A stretch of DNA of 64,000 nucleotides from Miscanthus floridulus (taxonomy: Eukaryota; Streptophyta; Magnoliopsida; Poales; Poaceae), in the NCBI RefSeq assembly GCF_019320115.1, contig NC_089587.1, positions 81,446,162 to 81,510,161 of the forward strand. The letters run 5' to 3'. Of this stretch, positions 32,127 to 45,600 are shown one piece after another. The stretch's first letter is position 1; each line of letters begins with the position of its first letter. Below the pieces are notes generated by a model. It searched no databases, was not told where the DNA came from, and was given only the letters and a program-made list of their open reading frames with translations. The position numbers were made by a program, and so were the translations under genes.

Positions 32127-34585
32127 ATGGCTGTAAGTTCCCTCTCCACTCTCCTCGTTCTCCTTTTCCTCGCTCGCCTTCCATGGCAACAGCCCTCGAT
32201 GCTTTTCACGGTTGGTTTAGTTTCTTTCGGTTGTGACTTGTAAGCCACGGTTTTTTCAGTTTGATTTTGTAGCGCGATCTAGTTTGCATCTTGTACTCCT
32301 ATACTTCGCACAAAAGAACAAGTCTTTCACCACCAAGAATAGGGTGTTCCATGGTTCTCTCGGAAAGGGTTCAGTTCGTCTCCGTATGTTTTCCAGCCGG
32401 ATGCGGTATCTGAATCTGAATTTTCTGAAGGAACAAGAGCATCGCTGCGAGTAGACTTCTAGCCATTAAGAGCAACCTTCTTCTGAGCAATCGGAAAAGA
32501 GCAAGAGCAACCATGGAATTAGAACTAGAGCCCATTTCTTGCGTGAGCTGTTGAATATCTTGGCGTGTAGAGATCCATAACTGGTGACTGAATCCCTGCC
32601 TCAAACTTGTGAAATATCTTTCGGTCACAATCTGTCGCCCTGATAGTCTTCATCTCTCATAAATGATAGATGCACAAAGCTAGAAGATGCTGCTAGGTTA
32701 ACTGATTGGAATACGACTCCCATTTTTTTTCTGAAAAAAATGAGAGTCGTATGAATGAAGATTGGAATACACCCACCACAATTCAAAACGAACTCATGGT
32801 GTAAGCCGTGCACGCACCCCAAATTCACCTAATCTAAAAAATTTGCCCTTAGGTGCCGTTTGGTACAGCTCCGCGAGCCGCTACACCAGCAGCTTCATAT
32901 GCTGTGTGAGATTGAAGGCACCTTCATGTGCTGTCAATTCCATGGTAATGGACATTATATTATAAGATATATGTATGAGTTTTTTTTATAAGGGACACTG
33001 TATGAGATTAATTGGTCCAAGTGTAGTAGTACTAGAGACTGCGTCAGGTAAAACCTTGCATTACGTTTTCAAAACCAGAGAGTAGATAGATGTACACACG
33101 TAAGATGCACATAATCTTGACCTGAATTTTCTCTTCCATTTGGGAGACTTAGGCAGACATGAGGCGTCATCAGCCAGGCAGACCTTCGTTGTCAGGCTGC
33201 CTTTAGAAGCTTTGCAGATTGTCAAACCAAGTACCAACCAACCACTGCACTAGCGTGTCCCTTTTATCCTTGATTTGTACATGTGGCCATGCACAAGCAT
33301 GTGATTAGCTTCCCTGTTTGATTGTTCATTTACCACATCTGTTCCGTTGACTAGTTCATGCACTGAGTCAACGGCCGCAAGTCATGGCGTACGAGTTCCT
33401 CCTGTACGTTTCCTTTGGACTTTGGTTGATCACGCCCCATGTCAACTTGAATTGATGTCCACGTTCTGCCATTACAACTGGTCTTGCAATTCTGATGGCT
33501 GACTGCTCTAGAAGAAAACTGAAAACAAAAGGCATTGACTCTTAGTATTTTCCACTGTTTTTTGAAAGAAAAATCCAAATTTTACATTGCTTTTTGAAAG
33601 AAAAGTCTAAATTTGAAGTAGCATTGGAATTGTTCTACAAGTGTTGTCTTTGCAATTGTTGGAAAGAAAAAATGGCGGCTGATTCTTGTGGGTTTGGATG
33701 CCTGTGGGAATGCAGCAGCCGAAGAACGCGCACGTGCCCAGGTTCGGCAACTGGGACAACGACGGCAACGTGCCGTACACGCTCTACTTCGAGAACGCGC
33801 GCAAGGGCAAGGGCGCCGGCGGCAAGATGATCAACCCCAACGACCCCGCCGAGAACCCGGAGGCCTTCTCCATGGCCGCGCCGACGCCTCCGCGGCACGA
33901 GCGCCGGCCCAGCGACGCGCCGGTGCCGGCGCCGGCGCCGGTGTCGCCCAACCCCTACGCCGGGTCGCCGTACCACCACCGCCAAGGCGGAAGAGCCGGC
34001 GGGCGGGCCGCCGGAGGGTACAGCGTCGAGCAGTCGCCCGTGCACCCGTACAGCAGCTCCGAGAGCCCCGGGTATGGCCTCGTGGCCAACTCCGTCGACC
34101 GGTCCCGCGCCAAGGGCGGCTCGCGCGGCAACGAGACGGTGAGTGAGGCTGGCTAGCTCTGCCTTGTTAATTTCACACTGCGCCGCCCTGCCATGCCAAT
34201 GCCGTACCGCCGGCAGCGCTTGTGACGAGCTGGTGATCGATTTAACGCGGTGGATGGATGCAATGCAGCCGACGAGGGGCTCGGCGGTGCCCAAGTTCGG
34301 CGACTGGGACTCCAACCCGGCGTCGGCTGACGGCTACACGCACATCTTCAACAAGGTGAGGGAGGAGAAGCAGACCCAGGCGGGGAAGCCGGCGGCGTAC
34401 GGCAAGGACGGCGCGCGTGGCAACGGCGCCAAGCAGCACCACGACGACGGCTACGTCTCATCGGTGAGCGGCGCACAGCCATGCTCCAGATATTAGCTAG
34501 CTGGTTCTGTTCTGTCATCTCATTCGAGCTTCGCATTTGGGTTTGGTTGCAGAAATTCTCATGCTTTGGATGGTGCAAGCAGTAG
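32127..34585 (+). CDS. RIN4: RIN4-like (NOI-domain) immune regulator, four exons, intact
   Basis: RIN4 is a plasma-membrane-tethered negative regulator of plant immunity, guarded by resistance proteins and cut by the bacterial protease AvrRpt2. Exons: 32127..32132 (only Met-Ala), 33716..34138, 34269..34463 and 34553..34585. Donors are GTAAGT, GTGAGT and GTGAGC; acceptors are GCAG. The spliced product is 218 aa with no stop, close to Arabidopsis RIN4 (211). Residues 9-15 are VPRFGNW and 150-156 VPKFGDW, the two NOI/AvrRpt2-cleavage-site motifs (VPxFGxW). [10 protein letters not shown] follows the second, and the C-terminus [10 protein letters not shown] has two Cys suitable for palmitoylation. 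The middle is Pro/Ser/Arg-rich and disordered. The exon 2 acceptor is TGCAGCAG, a NAGNAG site that could drop Gln3. The large first intron (1.58 kb) and tiny first exon explain why no long ORF reaches the start. Confidence 0.9.
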
Positions 34586-35065
34586 AGATCGATTGCCTGG
34601 TGAAAGGTGATGAATGATGAATTGATGATGGATACATACAAATGCTGGTTCGTTTGGGATGTAAATCTGGAGGAGGGGTTGTGATTCGGCCTGGACTGCA
34701 GTCCCATCTCTGATGGGGGCATGAAACGATCTCCATGATCTTTTTGTGGTAGCTTACACTTCAGTTTTGAAGTGAGACATAGAGTTGGTGTCATGGTAGA
34801 GGAAGCATTGCATTGTTGTGTTGGTTTCTTCAGTATTGAATTGAATTTACAGTACATGTATGTACGACAGTATTGCACTCACTCTGAACTCTGAAGTGAA
34901 CATATATACAGTATGTTGTTGGCGTATGGTTTGTTCTTGGTGTGCTCAAACGGTTACTGGTGTACGGCCTGGAAAAGATTACAGTTCTCGTTTCTTTTTT
35001 ACTCTGTATAATCGCAGCAGTACTGCAGTAGTCACTGTTTAGGGTTGGGAAGGGACAATGACTAA

Positions 35066-35567
35066 GGATGGCAACGGATCGGGTTTGGGGCGGATATCCG
35101 CGGGTTTCGGGTTCTGCGGGTTCGGGTTTGGGGATGGTTTTTCACCCACGGTTTTCGGGTTCGGGGCCCCGAAACCAATCGGGTTCGGTTTCGGGTTTGG
35201 TTTTCCACCCGTGGATATCCAATGGATATCCGAAATAAATCATTTGGAATTAAAACTCATGTTTTATAATATACTAATAATAATTTGTTTACTTAGATTA
35301 TTAAATTTATTTAAAGTTGACTCATGAAAATATTTATTATTTGTTGCCTCTTGTTTATACATGTGAATATGTGTATATATATCCGCGGGTTTCGGGTATC
35401 CATTCTAGTTTCGGGTATCCGTTCGGGTTTCGGGTATCCGCGGGTTTGGTTTTGGTGATGGATTTCCACCCGAATCGGTTTTCGGGGCGGATTCGGGTTT
35501 CGATTTCGGGTTTCGGTTTTGGGTGCACGGAGACTCCACCCGATCCGAACCCGACCCGTTGCCATCC
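35066..35567. mobile_element. TIR element with GGATGGCAACGG ends
   Basis: The left end GGATGGCAACGGATCGGGTT is inverse to the right end AACCCGACCCGTTGCCATCC (19 of 20). The interior is made of many CGGGTTTCGGGT words, in both orientations, around an AT-rich centre. No coding capacity. The ends are like those of a widespread plant non-autonomous element, but no clear target duplication was found. Confidence 0.55.
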
Positions 35568-36016
35568 GTATCCATGACCCAAGACCACCTTGTCTCTGTC
35601 GCTAGGTGTGAATGTTGGATCCGTCCGGCGTCTCCTATCGTCTGGGCCAAGAGTCCCCACCCAAGGCCCAACTGGTAGCTGCCCAGGGTAGGCAGGGAGA
35701 CCGTAACAGAGTTGGAGTAATAATGCCGTACCGGAATCGGAGAAAGAATCCAAGTGTAATATATAGTCCAGGTCCAGCCCTCTCCTAAGTCCTAACCTCG
35801 ACGAGGATCATCAAAGCTGAGCCGTTTTTTTTTATTTCCCCGAATCCAGGATCCGGGCCATATACACAGACAGAGGTCATCTTCCTAGCCCATCAATCCA
35901 TTTATCTTCCCCAACGGCTCTGCCACAGTTCATCACTCACTAGTGACCACCACATAGAGGTTACCTCGGGAGAGGGGAGGAAGGAGGGGGAGGACACCAC
36001 CGCCGCTAGGCAGCGC

Positions 36017-36362
36017 ATGGGGAAGCGAGCTGCTGCCGCCTGCCAGGCCCCCGGCATCTTGCAGCAACCGCGAAGGAGAAAGAAGGAGACGCCCAACGAT
36101 GCGGCCCCGGTCCTTGGCTCCCGTAGCAGCAGCGGCACCACCCAAGCCACCCAGATCCAAGGCGGGCCTTTGAAGAAGCTGCCGGGGAAGAGGAAGAAGC
36201 CAGACAAGCAGATCCAAGGTGGGAAGAAGCCAGACAACGTTGGGGGCCTCCGCTCCTGCGCCTCCGCCACCTTGCAGGTCCCTCTTGTTCCTACCCACTC
36301 CTTATCCTAGGGCGCCAAGCGCTCGCGCACCGCCCTTGCCGGCTTGACCTACAAATGGGAGG
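36017..36362 (+). pseudogene. Unrecognised coding-like sequence interrupted by the Tekay-like element
   Basis: ATG at 36017 opens a Lys/Arg/Gln-rich frame (MGKRAAAACQAPG, GKRKKPDKQIQGGKK) that runs to a TAG at 36308. The same frame continues past it as GAKRSRTALAGLTYKWE up to the retroelement edge at 36362. Across the element the frame would continue at 53303 as VDYRGFNEAIRVTL and stop. The TAG could be CAG changed by C-to-T. The 34 bases between GCAGGT and CCTAG are too short for a plant intron. No family recognised; it may itself be part of an older repeat, because VDYKGFNEDIRVTL recurs at 53703. Confidence 0.35.
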
Positions 36363-39300
36363 TGAAACGACCTGATTTCTACGAAGGGAAATCCACGGAG
36401 TCGAAGTGTAATAAGACCGTTGTAGATCATATTACCCAAATTTCCAGTCGAATACCACATCCATACAACGATAATATCAGAGTACAAATAGTGCAGAATT
36501 ACATAATTTATTATATCGCCGCATTGGCAGAATCAAAAGTAGCATTCATTCAGAACAGCTTGAAGATAAGATCGCTAAACTTGAGCGTAGGCACGAAAAC
36601 CTCAACCGTCAAACTCCTCAGAGCTATACTCCTCAGCAGAACGTGTGTGCCAAAATTTATCAGTACGATTTGTACTGGCCACTCCCACCCTATGAGCATT
36701 GCTTTGTGGGAATTGGATGCAAGTTGGATATAATGAAAAGGAACCTATAAGGCTAGGGTTTTCTATGCAATAGCATAATAGTTGGTCAATTTTTAACACC
36801 ATTCCCACACACATTCCACCTCATTCCCTTTCCAGAGCTAGGTTTTGATCCTAGGATCGATATACCACCGTCTCCACACCATCACCAAATCACAACCATA
36901 CCATCGCTCAGTCGACAGGCCAACTCCCTCTCGGCACTGTCTCAAGGCCCGTAGCCCCTGGCTACGTCTGACACTCTCTCACGGGGGAAGAAGAGAAGGA
37001 CTCATCTCAATATCTAGTTTAAGCGAAACCCAGGAAAGGTCCATAGCCGACCAGTCGGCACATGTATCGATCGATCAACCATACACTCTGCAGAGGTTTT
37101 ACATAACCACAAGATCCGCCTTCCTCGCTGACCATCGTCAACTGGGCTAATTCCGGCCGCTTGCTAGCCTAGGATAATGCCACTCTACCATTCAGCCCTG
37201 GTACACCCCAAGTCTAGTCTAGGGTGGCTGAAACTGTGAGTCATGAGCCGGGTCCACAAGGTCTCCATGAAGTCTCGGAAGGGTGTGAGGGGAAATCCTC
37301 CACGCCCCGTACCTCCTTACACTGTCCGCTATCAACCTAGCAGTAGTGGCAATATCCTACCAAGTAGTCTGGCCGTCCTGCACCATATAGGGCAAGTGGT
37401 ACGTAAGGCTTCTCGATGAATCTAAGTACTAGTAAGTCCTTAGGGATGACCAAGCCAGAATGTCTTCATCAGGGTTTCCATTTGGCGTGCCACCACAGCA
37501 CCTCCACCCCGGGCTCCTCCCATCATAGGTTCACACCTAGGACTACCTCATATACCATTTACCCACCACAGGTATCCATTTCCAGGGGTGCCTAGGTAGC
37601 ACCACATGGCAAGACTTGCCCTAGGCTCGTCGTATACTCTAACTTGGTCGACACAACCCTCATCCTCCACACACCCAAGTCACACACACAGCACTCTCTC
37701 CATAGTCCAGATAACACCAGTTTCCACCACGTATGTAGTATAAGCGTAGTAGAAGTATAAGTAATGAAATATATAGCAGTAAGCGTGTGTCTAGCCTAAT
37801 AGCAGGGTATGCAGGGGTAAGGTTGCGTCAAGGTAACGACCTTCAAGTAAACATACTACCATGCAAGTCATATCATAGTATGATTGTAGCAGTAAAGTAA
37901 AGCAATAGGAGTTCTATATTAGCCATGCGTAATAGGTGCTACGAGATTGGGTGAGATGTGGCACCTTCAGTGTAGTCGTCTCCGTTCTCCTCACGATACT
38001 CACGATCCTCGTCCGTCTGGTTCTCCTCTGATTCTGCAACGATCATATTATAGTCGCGTTAGCGACGTCTATAGAATAGCACAAAGAAGCAATGAAAATT
38101 CAAATGAGCCAAATACACTCAAACATGGGTTCATTGCGTAAAGCTCGATTTTAGATGAATTTTGGTCCTAGATTCGTATTTTTCTGAGGTCATATGAATT
38201 AGTTATGAATTTCTGAAGTTTAATTCCTCTCTGAAAATGGAAAAAGGCTGAATTAATCCTGGGCTGACACGTGTCACGCTGTGGCTGGTCCACGTGGTGT
38301 GCTGACGTCAGCATGACATCATTGGATTGGCTCTGAGCTAACAAGTGGGGTCCTACTGATGTCATCTTGATGTCATCAACATCATTGTTCTGATAGGTGG
38401 GGCCAGGGTTTCTTGGGTCACTGACCTGTGGGTCCGGTCAGAGTCAACGTCAAGTCAACGGGTGAGTCAATGGTCAATGGGTCAGGGTCACTGATGTGTG
38501 CGGCCAGGGCTGCTGACGTCAGTAGATGACGTCACCTCGGCTGTGTTGTTACTAACAGGTGGGTCCCGCATGATGTTGTCATGACGTCAGCATGACGTCA
38601 CTCACCGACGAGTGGGTCCAGAGTCCCTATGACGCTGACATGTGGGGCTAGGTCAACTATCAACATTGACCGGTCAACGGTCAATGCAGACTGAGTTTGA
38701 ACTGGGTCGGTTGGGCCTAGATTTAGGCCGGGCCGGCCCGGACACGTGGCAAGCTGTGGCGCTGCCACATCGTAGCCATGGGCTCCCACTAAGCTTCGTC
38801 TACCATTCGGCCCGCACTGTGTGGCCCACGGTGGACTCACGTTCACGGTCCATGGACCGTTGGCTGGTCTTTGGTGGACCGAGTCCACCCTCCTTCCCTC
38901 TAGCATGGTCCATGTGCACCGGGTGCAAGCGTGTGCGGCTGATGGGGGAGCTCTCTGCTTCCATCCTCGGTGTGCTCCCGCCGGTGGTGTGCTCACCGGT
39001 GTGATCCTACGGCGGCGCTGGCGTCCAATTAAGGTGGGGAAAAGCTTCCCCAGGCCATGGTGAACACGATGGTGGGGTCTAGGTGGCGGTCGAGGCTTTC
39101 TAGTGCGTTGGCCATGATGGTCGGTGGCTTGGTCGTGGCGGTGCTCGCCGGTGGGGCAGCCAGGGGCTGTTCCAAGGGTTTTGGTGCCCTGTTCCTGTTT
39201 AGACTGCTAGCGGGCGATCGAGACAAGTGACGACGGCGACCTTTGGGCGTGGCGGAGTCTGCACACGGTGATGGTGCATGGTGGAACTCTGACTGAGGTA

Positions 39301-40723
39301 CAGTGCTCGTGGCTAGGGCATTGTGGTTGGCTAACAGGGTCTCGGGCTACGTGACTACCCTCCGGGCATCCTAGTGGTGCTACGGCTGCGTCCTAGTCTG
39401 GTGAGGCAGCTGGGTGCGCTACCGGCGGCCACGCCATGACGGTGGCATCGGGAGCGCGGTGTGCGCGTGCTCTACTACGGTGTCCATGGGGCTAAGAGGA
39501 GTCTCAGCAGTGAGGGCTCACCGTTGGTGTCGAAGGCGATAGGATGGCGGTGCAGTGGAGGGTCGTGGCCATGAAGACGAAGGCAGTGCAGTGCCAACCC
39601 ACGACCATGATGAAGACGACGGCGTCATCTTCGGCTCTGATGACTTCGGCAGCACGCGGGTGGCTCCGTTCCTCCTCCCACGAACTCCTTCTTGGCCCTC
39701 AACTCTCGATGCGGTGGGGCTGCTGGGCCACCAAGCGGTGGCGGTGGCTGAGGGATTCCCTAGGGCTCTGGGCGTGGCTTTATAGCCGAGCTCCATGCCT
39801 CCAATGGCGATCGGCATTGTGCGGTGGAAAGGCATGCGTTGCATCCGACAGTGGCACGAGGTTGCGTGAGCACAGCACAAGGGGGAGCAAGGCCATGCCC
39901 TCGACGTGACCCCCTGGCCCGCTCCTGCCAACACTGTCGGCCTCCGGTCGCGTGGGCAGTTGAGACGTGGGCGCGAGGAAGGTGAACAGGAAAGCCGACA
40001 GGTGGGGCCAAGCGGGCAGTGGGAGCAAGCGAGCGGAGAGGCACACGGGCATGAGTAGCGCGCTGGGCTGCTGCTGGGCTGGCTGCACGAGTTGGGCCGA
40101 CCTACTGCTGTGCGCGCTAGCAGGGCTAGCCGGCTGCTGTGTGCTAGCGGGCCAAGCAGACCAAGCCATCTACGGGCCTTCTTTCCTTCTTTTCCTTTTT
40201 CTGTTTTATTTTTCTTCTCCTTTCTTTGAATTCAAATTTGGTTTGAAATTTGAATTCACAATTGGTGTACCTTATTCATTGGATTTTTAGATATGAGGCC
40301 CACAACATTCTTTTATATATATATATATTAGGAATTTATTTAGCTATCTTGTATAACAAAAATAAGTGTAGTTTTGTTATACAAAAATGGAAATGGTTTT
40401 CTCTTTATACATTTATTCTTTGGTTTGAGTAATAATTACTTTATGGTTTATTTCTTTAAGGGAGTTGTTAGGCATTACATAAAATAAATGAAAATCCAAA
40501 TCACCATGTGAGTTAACAATGTATGCTATGCTTCATTTGTTGGTATTTAAATAAACATGATTAACATATGGCATGCCATGCTTATGTGTTGACTTGGGTT
40601 GGGGTTGGACCTAATGCATCTCTTAGGTTGGGTTTCTATACATGACACTCATCAACACATGAGAGTTTTTAAGAAAAAATTTGTAGTTGGTATTTTTGGT
40701 GTATGGATTTTTGGGTTGTTACA
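36363..40723 (-). repeat. 3' LTR (in element orientation) of the Tekay-like element
   Basis: 4361 bp, paired with 48930-53297. It contains a (TA)n microsatellite at about 40314-40330. Short open frames in it are mirrored at the same places in the other LTR. Confidence 0.85.
40314..40330. repeat. (TA)n microsatellite, longer than in the sister LTR
   Basis: About eight TA units here; the sister LTR has about half as many near 52892-52901, so the run changed length after insertion. Confidence 0.6.
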
Positions 40724-40738
40724 GTCCTACCCCTTTAA
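40724..40738 (-). promoter_or_regulatory. Polypurine tract of the Tekay-like element
   Basis: On the minus strand AAAGGGGTAGGACTG lies directly before the LTR start TGTAACAACCC, the expected place for plus-strand priming. Confidence 0.65.
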
Positions 40739-40832
40739 TAGAATCTCGTCTCTGAGATTAAAGCGTAACGTACTTTTCGAAGAGGTAAGGGTATCATAGC
40801 AGGAGGTCAGACTCTTTCTTCCATGTTGCTTC

Positions 40833-42637
40833 TAAAAGCTCTAGTTTGGTTTTGGTGAATTGATGAAACCATAAGTGCTAACCTAGTTTATCAAGTGATC
40901 ATGAGATAGGTAGCACACTTGAAGTAGAGAAGCTTATGAAGATCATAGCATGACAATGGTGATGGCATGGCAATGATCAAGGGCTTAAACTTGAAAAGAA
41001 GAAAGAAAAAAACAAAAAGATCAAGGCAAAGGTATAAACCAAAGGAGCTATTTTGTTTTTGTGATCAAGACACTTAGAGAGTGTGATCATATTTAGGTTT
41101 GATAGCCGTACTATTAAGAGGGGTGAAACTCGTATCGAAATATGGTTATCAAAGTGCCACTAGATGCTCTAACTCATTGCATGTGCATTTAGGATCTAGT
41201 GGAATGCTAACACCTTTGATAATATTTGTGAAAATATGCTAACACATGTGCACAAGGTGATACACTTGGTGGTTGGCACATTGGAGCAAGGGTGAAGAAG
41301 TTAGAAGTAAAAACAGAGGAGATGCCAGCATCGGTCAAGTGACCGGACGCTGGATCCAAAAGCACTGGACGCTGGCTGCCTGCTTCCGGTCGCATTGACT
41401 AGCGGTACAGAGGCTAGGGTTTACCACCGGACGCTGGGCTGTGTCCGGTCGAGGTGGACCAAACACGTCCGGTCGAGGAAAACCGGTTTTTGACCCTTAC
41501 TGTACTCGACCAAACGCTAAGGCTCTAGCATCCGGTCCATTTTGCCAGAGCGTCCGGTCAGCTTCATAGCCGTTGAAAACTAATAAACAGCGTTTGAAGC
41601 TGGTGACACATGGTGTCCATCAGTGGATCGGACGCTGAGTCTAGGGTCCAGTCAGTTGGACCAGAGCATCTGGTCAGAGCGCAGTATGCCTAGTGAAGGG
41701 GTACAACGGCTCTATTTCATGGGGGCTTCTATTTAAGCCCCATGGCCAGCTGTGGCTCACATCTTTGGCCATTTTTATTGACATAGCAACCTTGTAAGCC
41801 TAGCCAAAGTCCTCCCACTCATCTCCATCATTCATTCATCATCATAGTGAGATTGGGAGTGATCCAAGTGCATTGCTTAAGTGTTTGCATCTAGAGGCAC
41901 TTGGTGTTCGTGTTTCGATGCGGGCTTCGCTTGTTACTCTTGGTGGTTGCCGCCACCTAGATGGCTTGGAGCAGCAAGGATCGTTGAGCGGAGGGTGGTG
42001 ATTGTCTTCGGCTTCGATCGTGGTGATTGTGAGAGGTTCTTGACCTTTCCCTGGTGGAGCACCAAAAGGTACTCCAGTGAATTGCTCATGGCTTGTGTGA
42101 TCCTCATCTTGTGTTGGTTGTGTGGCACCCTATTGAGGGTTTGGCGTGTGAAGCCAATTAGCGCGTGAACCTCCAAGTGAGTGAATCGCCACAATGAGGA
42201 GTAGCTTGCCGGCAAGCAAGTGAACCTCGGTAAAAATCATTGTGTTCATTCTTTGATTCCGAGGTGATTGATTGTTATTCATCCTTGTGATTGATTGGTT
42301 CACTCCTCTACATGGCGGTATAACTATCTTGATCACTCTCTTTACATTATCGCAAACTCGTTGACAAGCTGTTTAGTGTAACTAATTGTGAGAGCTTGCT
42401 TGCTTGGTTGGTGTGGCTCTTTAATTAGCCTTTGAGAGCACACTAACATAGGGTAGTGTCATACCTCTTATGTGAATCGACACTATCTAAACTAGAATTG
42501 TGGTAGGTGGCTTGCATTTTGAGTAGGCTAGCGCAACACTTGCTTCGCCTCATAATTGTCTAACTATTTTGTTAAGTGTTGTTGTAGAAATTTTTATTAG
42601 GCTATTCAACCCCCCCTCTAGCCATTAGGACCTTTCA
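40833..42637 (+). mobile_element. Solo LTR, Sirevirus-like, copy 2, inserted in the chromodomain of the Tekay-like element
   Basis: 1805 bp, same family as 10775-12657: starts TAAAAGCTCTAG (TG changed to TA) and ends GGACCTTTCA, with a CCGGACGCTGG/GTCCGGTC cluster at about 41340-41670. Flanks GCTTC (40828-40832) and ACTTC (42638-42642) match at 4 of 5. On the minus strand the chromodomain frame reads IQWSNHTERE before it and ATWKKESDLL after it, and joins in frame when the LTR and one target copy are removed. Confidence 0.8.
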
Positions 42638-45600
42638 ACTTCTCTCTCTGTGTGATTGCTCCATTGGATCTTGCACATCGGAATAGTTTTGCTTCGGGTC
42701 TCTTTGGTATCTCTTCCTAGAATTTTGATAGGATGTTCTTTATACTCAAGAGTATCTTGAATGTCAAGTGTATCAGTTGGAACTACTTCATCGGGCACTC
42801 TTAAACACTTGCATAGCTATGAGACATGGAATACGGGATGTACACCCGCCAATTCCTCAAGTAGCTCAAGTTTGTAGGCGAGCTTTCCAACCCTCTTGCA
42901 AATTTTGTATGGGCCGACAAATCTAGGGGCAAGCTTTCCTTTCACATGGAACCTGACAGTTCCACGTAGAGGGGATACCTTGAGATAGACAAAGTCTCCC
43001 ATATTGAACTTAAGTTCTCTTCTTCTTTTGTCAGCATAGCTCTTGTATCGACTTTGGGCAATTCTCAAATTCTCCTTTACTTGGGCAACTCCTTCTTCGG
43101 CATCTTGAATCTTAGTAGAGTCGAAGAACGATCTTTCACCCGGTTGAGACCATATCAAAGGTGTCTTACAAGGTCTGCCATACAGGGCTTCAAACGGTGA
43201 CATCTTGATGCTGGCTTGGTAGCTGTTGTTGTAAGAGAACTCTGTATAGGGTAGGCATTTCTCCCAATCAGAGCCATAATTCAGTACACTAGCGCGAAGC
43301 ATATCTTCTAAGATCTAATTTACTCGTTTTGTCTATCCATCTATCTATGGGTGATAAGCGGTACTGAAATCAAGTTTGGTTTCAATGGACTTGTGCAGAG
43401 CTTCCCAGAATTGGGACACAAACTGAGGGCCATGATCAGATACAATACTAGAGGGAGCTCCATGCAGTCTGAGAATATGCTCAACATATAGATCTGCTAA
43501 TTTTTCGGCATCAGTCTTGGTCTTAACTGGTACAAAGTGAGCAATCTTGGTCAAACGATCAACAATCACCCAGATGGAATCATTGCCTTTCTATGAACGG
43601 GACAATCCAACTATGAAATCCATGGATATGCTCTCCCATTTCCACTTGGGAATGTTAAGAGGCTTCAGCAATCCTATAGGCCTTTGATGTTCAGCCTTGA
43701 CTCTATTATAGGTGTCACATCATGCCACATGTCCTGCAATGTCTGTCTTCATGCCTTTCCACCAAAGTGTTTCTTCAAGTCTTGATACATCTTTGAACCT
43801 CCAGGGTGAATACAGTACTTGGAATCATGAGCTTCTGACAGAATTTCCTCTCGTAATGCTAGATCAAAAGGAACATAGATTCTGTCCTTGAACTAGATGG
43901 TTCCTTATTCATCTTCATGGTGGTTGGTCTTGTAGCCTAGTTTTATCAGACCACGGAGATATTCAATTTCTTCACAACTTTTCTGAGCTTAACGGATGCG
44001 ATCTGTGAGATCATATTGTATGCAGAGCTCATTCAACAAGCCATGCGGTAGCATCTTAAGTTGGAAATCATTAATCTCTTCCTTGAGCTCAGGTGGTACG
44101 GATTCAGTGATCAAAGTGTGATAGTAACTCTTGCGACTTAGAGCATCTGTGACTACATTAGCTTTTCCCGGATGATAGTGAATTTCTAGGTCATAGTCCT
44201 TGATCAACTCTAGCCATCGATGTTGCCTCATATTTAGATCTTTCTGAGTGAAAAAGTAATTCAAGCTCTTATGGTTTGTATAAATATCACACTTGTTGCC
44301 TATCAAGTAGTGTCTCTAGATCTTTAAGGCATGCACAACTGCTGCTAACTCAAGATCATGAGTAGGGTAATGGTTCTCGTGTTCTTTCAACTGTTGAGAC
44401 GCATATGCTATCACTCTTGCATCTTGCATCAGTACACAACCAAGTCCTTGACGGGAGGCATCACAATAGACTACAAAATCCTAACTGATATTAGGCAATG
44501 CTAGCACAGGAGTTGTGGTAAGCTTCTATTTCAATTCCTAGAAGCTTTGTTTGTACTCGGGTGTCCATTCAAACTCCTTAGTCTTCTTTAGGAGGTTGGT
44601 CATTGGATGGGCTATCTTGAAAAAGTTCTCGATGAATCAGCGATAATATCCAGCCAATCCCAAGAAACTTCTGATTTCTATCACATTATGTGGTTGATCC
44701 CACTCTTTCATAGCTTCAATCTTGGCTAGGTCAACTGTGACACCTTCAGCTGATAGTACATGGCCTAAGAAGGCAACTTCCTATAGCCAAAATTCGCATT
44801 TACTGAACTTTGCGTAGAGCTGATGTTGGGCTAGTTTTTCTAGTATAGTTCTCAGACGATGTTCATGTTCTTCAGCGGTGGATGAATAGATAAGGATGTC
44901 ATCAATGAATACTACCATGAACTTATCCAGATCATCCATGAAAACCTTATTCATCATGTTCATGAAGTAGGCGGGAGCATTCGTGAGTCCAAAGGACACC
45001 ACGGTGAACTCAAACTACCCATACCTAGTCACAAAAGTTGTCTTCGGGATGTCACTCTCTCAAATCTTCATCTGATGATAGCCAGATCTGAGATCAATCT
45101 TGGAGAAATACTTGGCACCTCAAAGCTGATCAAGCAGATCATCAATCCTTGGCAGGGGGTACTTGTTCTTGATGGTGACTGCGTTCAAGTTCCGGTAATC
45201 AATGCACATTCTCATTGAGCCATCCTTCTTCTTAACAAATAGAATAGGGGATCTCCAGGGTGAAGCACTGGGTCTGATATATCCCTTCGAGATGAGCTCA
45301 TCAAGCTATTTCTTGAGCTTGGCCAGTTCATCAACTGACATGCGATAGGGTCTCTTGGCAATCAGTCCTGTTCTCGACAAAAGATCAATGATGAACTCTA
45401 CATCATGGTCTGATGGCATACCCAATAATTCTTCAGAGAATACATTGGGATATTCTCTGACCACAGGCACATCATGAACTGTCTTCTCCTCTTTCTGCGA
45501 TTCTGAACTCGCTTTAAGGGCACATAGGATGGAAGTGGACTTTCCGAACTGGGGTTCACATCTAATAACTTGGCCTGATGGGTGGGTCACTTGGACGTAT

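Noticed and set aside
33635..34315. 226-codon minus ORF
   Set aside because: Antisense of RIN4 exon 2; the Gly/Val/Arg-rich content is that expected from GC-rich codons.
36845..37150. 101-codon ORF, repeated at 49412-49717
   Set aside because: Both are inside the paired LTRs of the Tekay-like element at the same offset, so the conservation reflects LTR identity and not a gene.
39518..40290. GC-rich ORFs with Met/Ala/Ser content, repeated at 52107-52868
   Set aside because: LTR sequence present in both copies; no domain seen.
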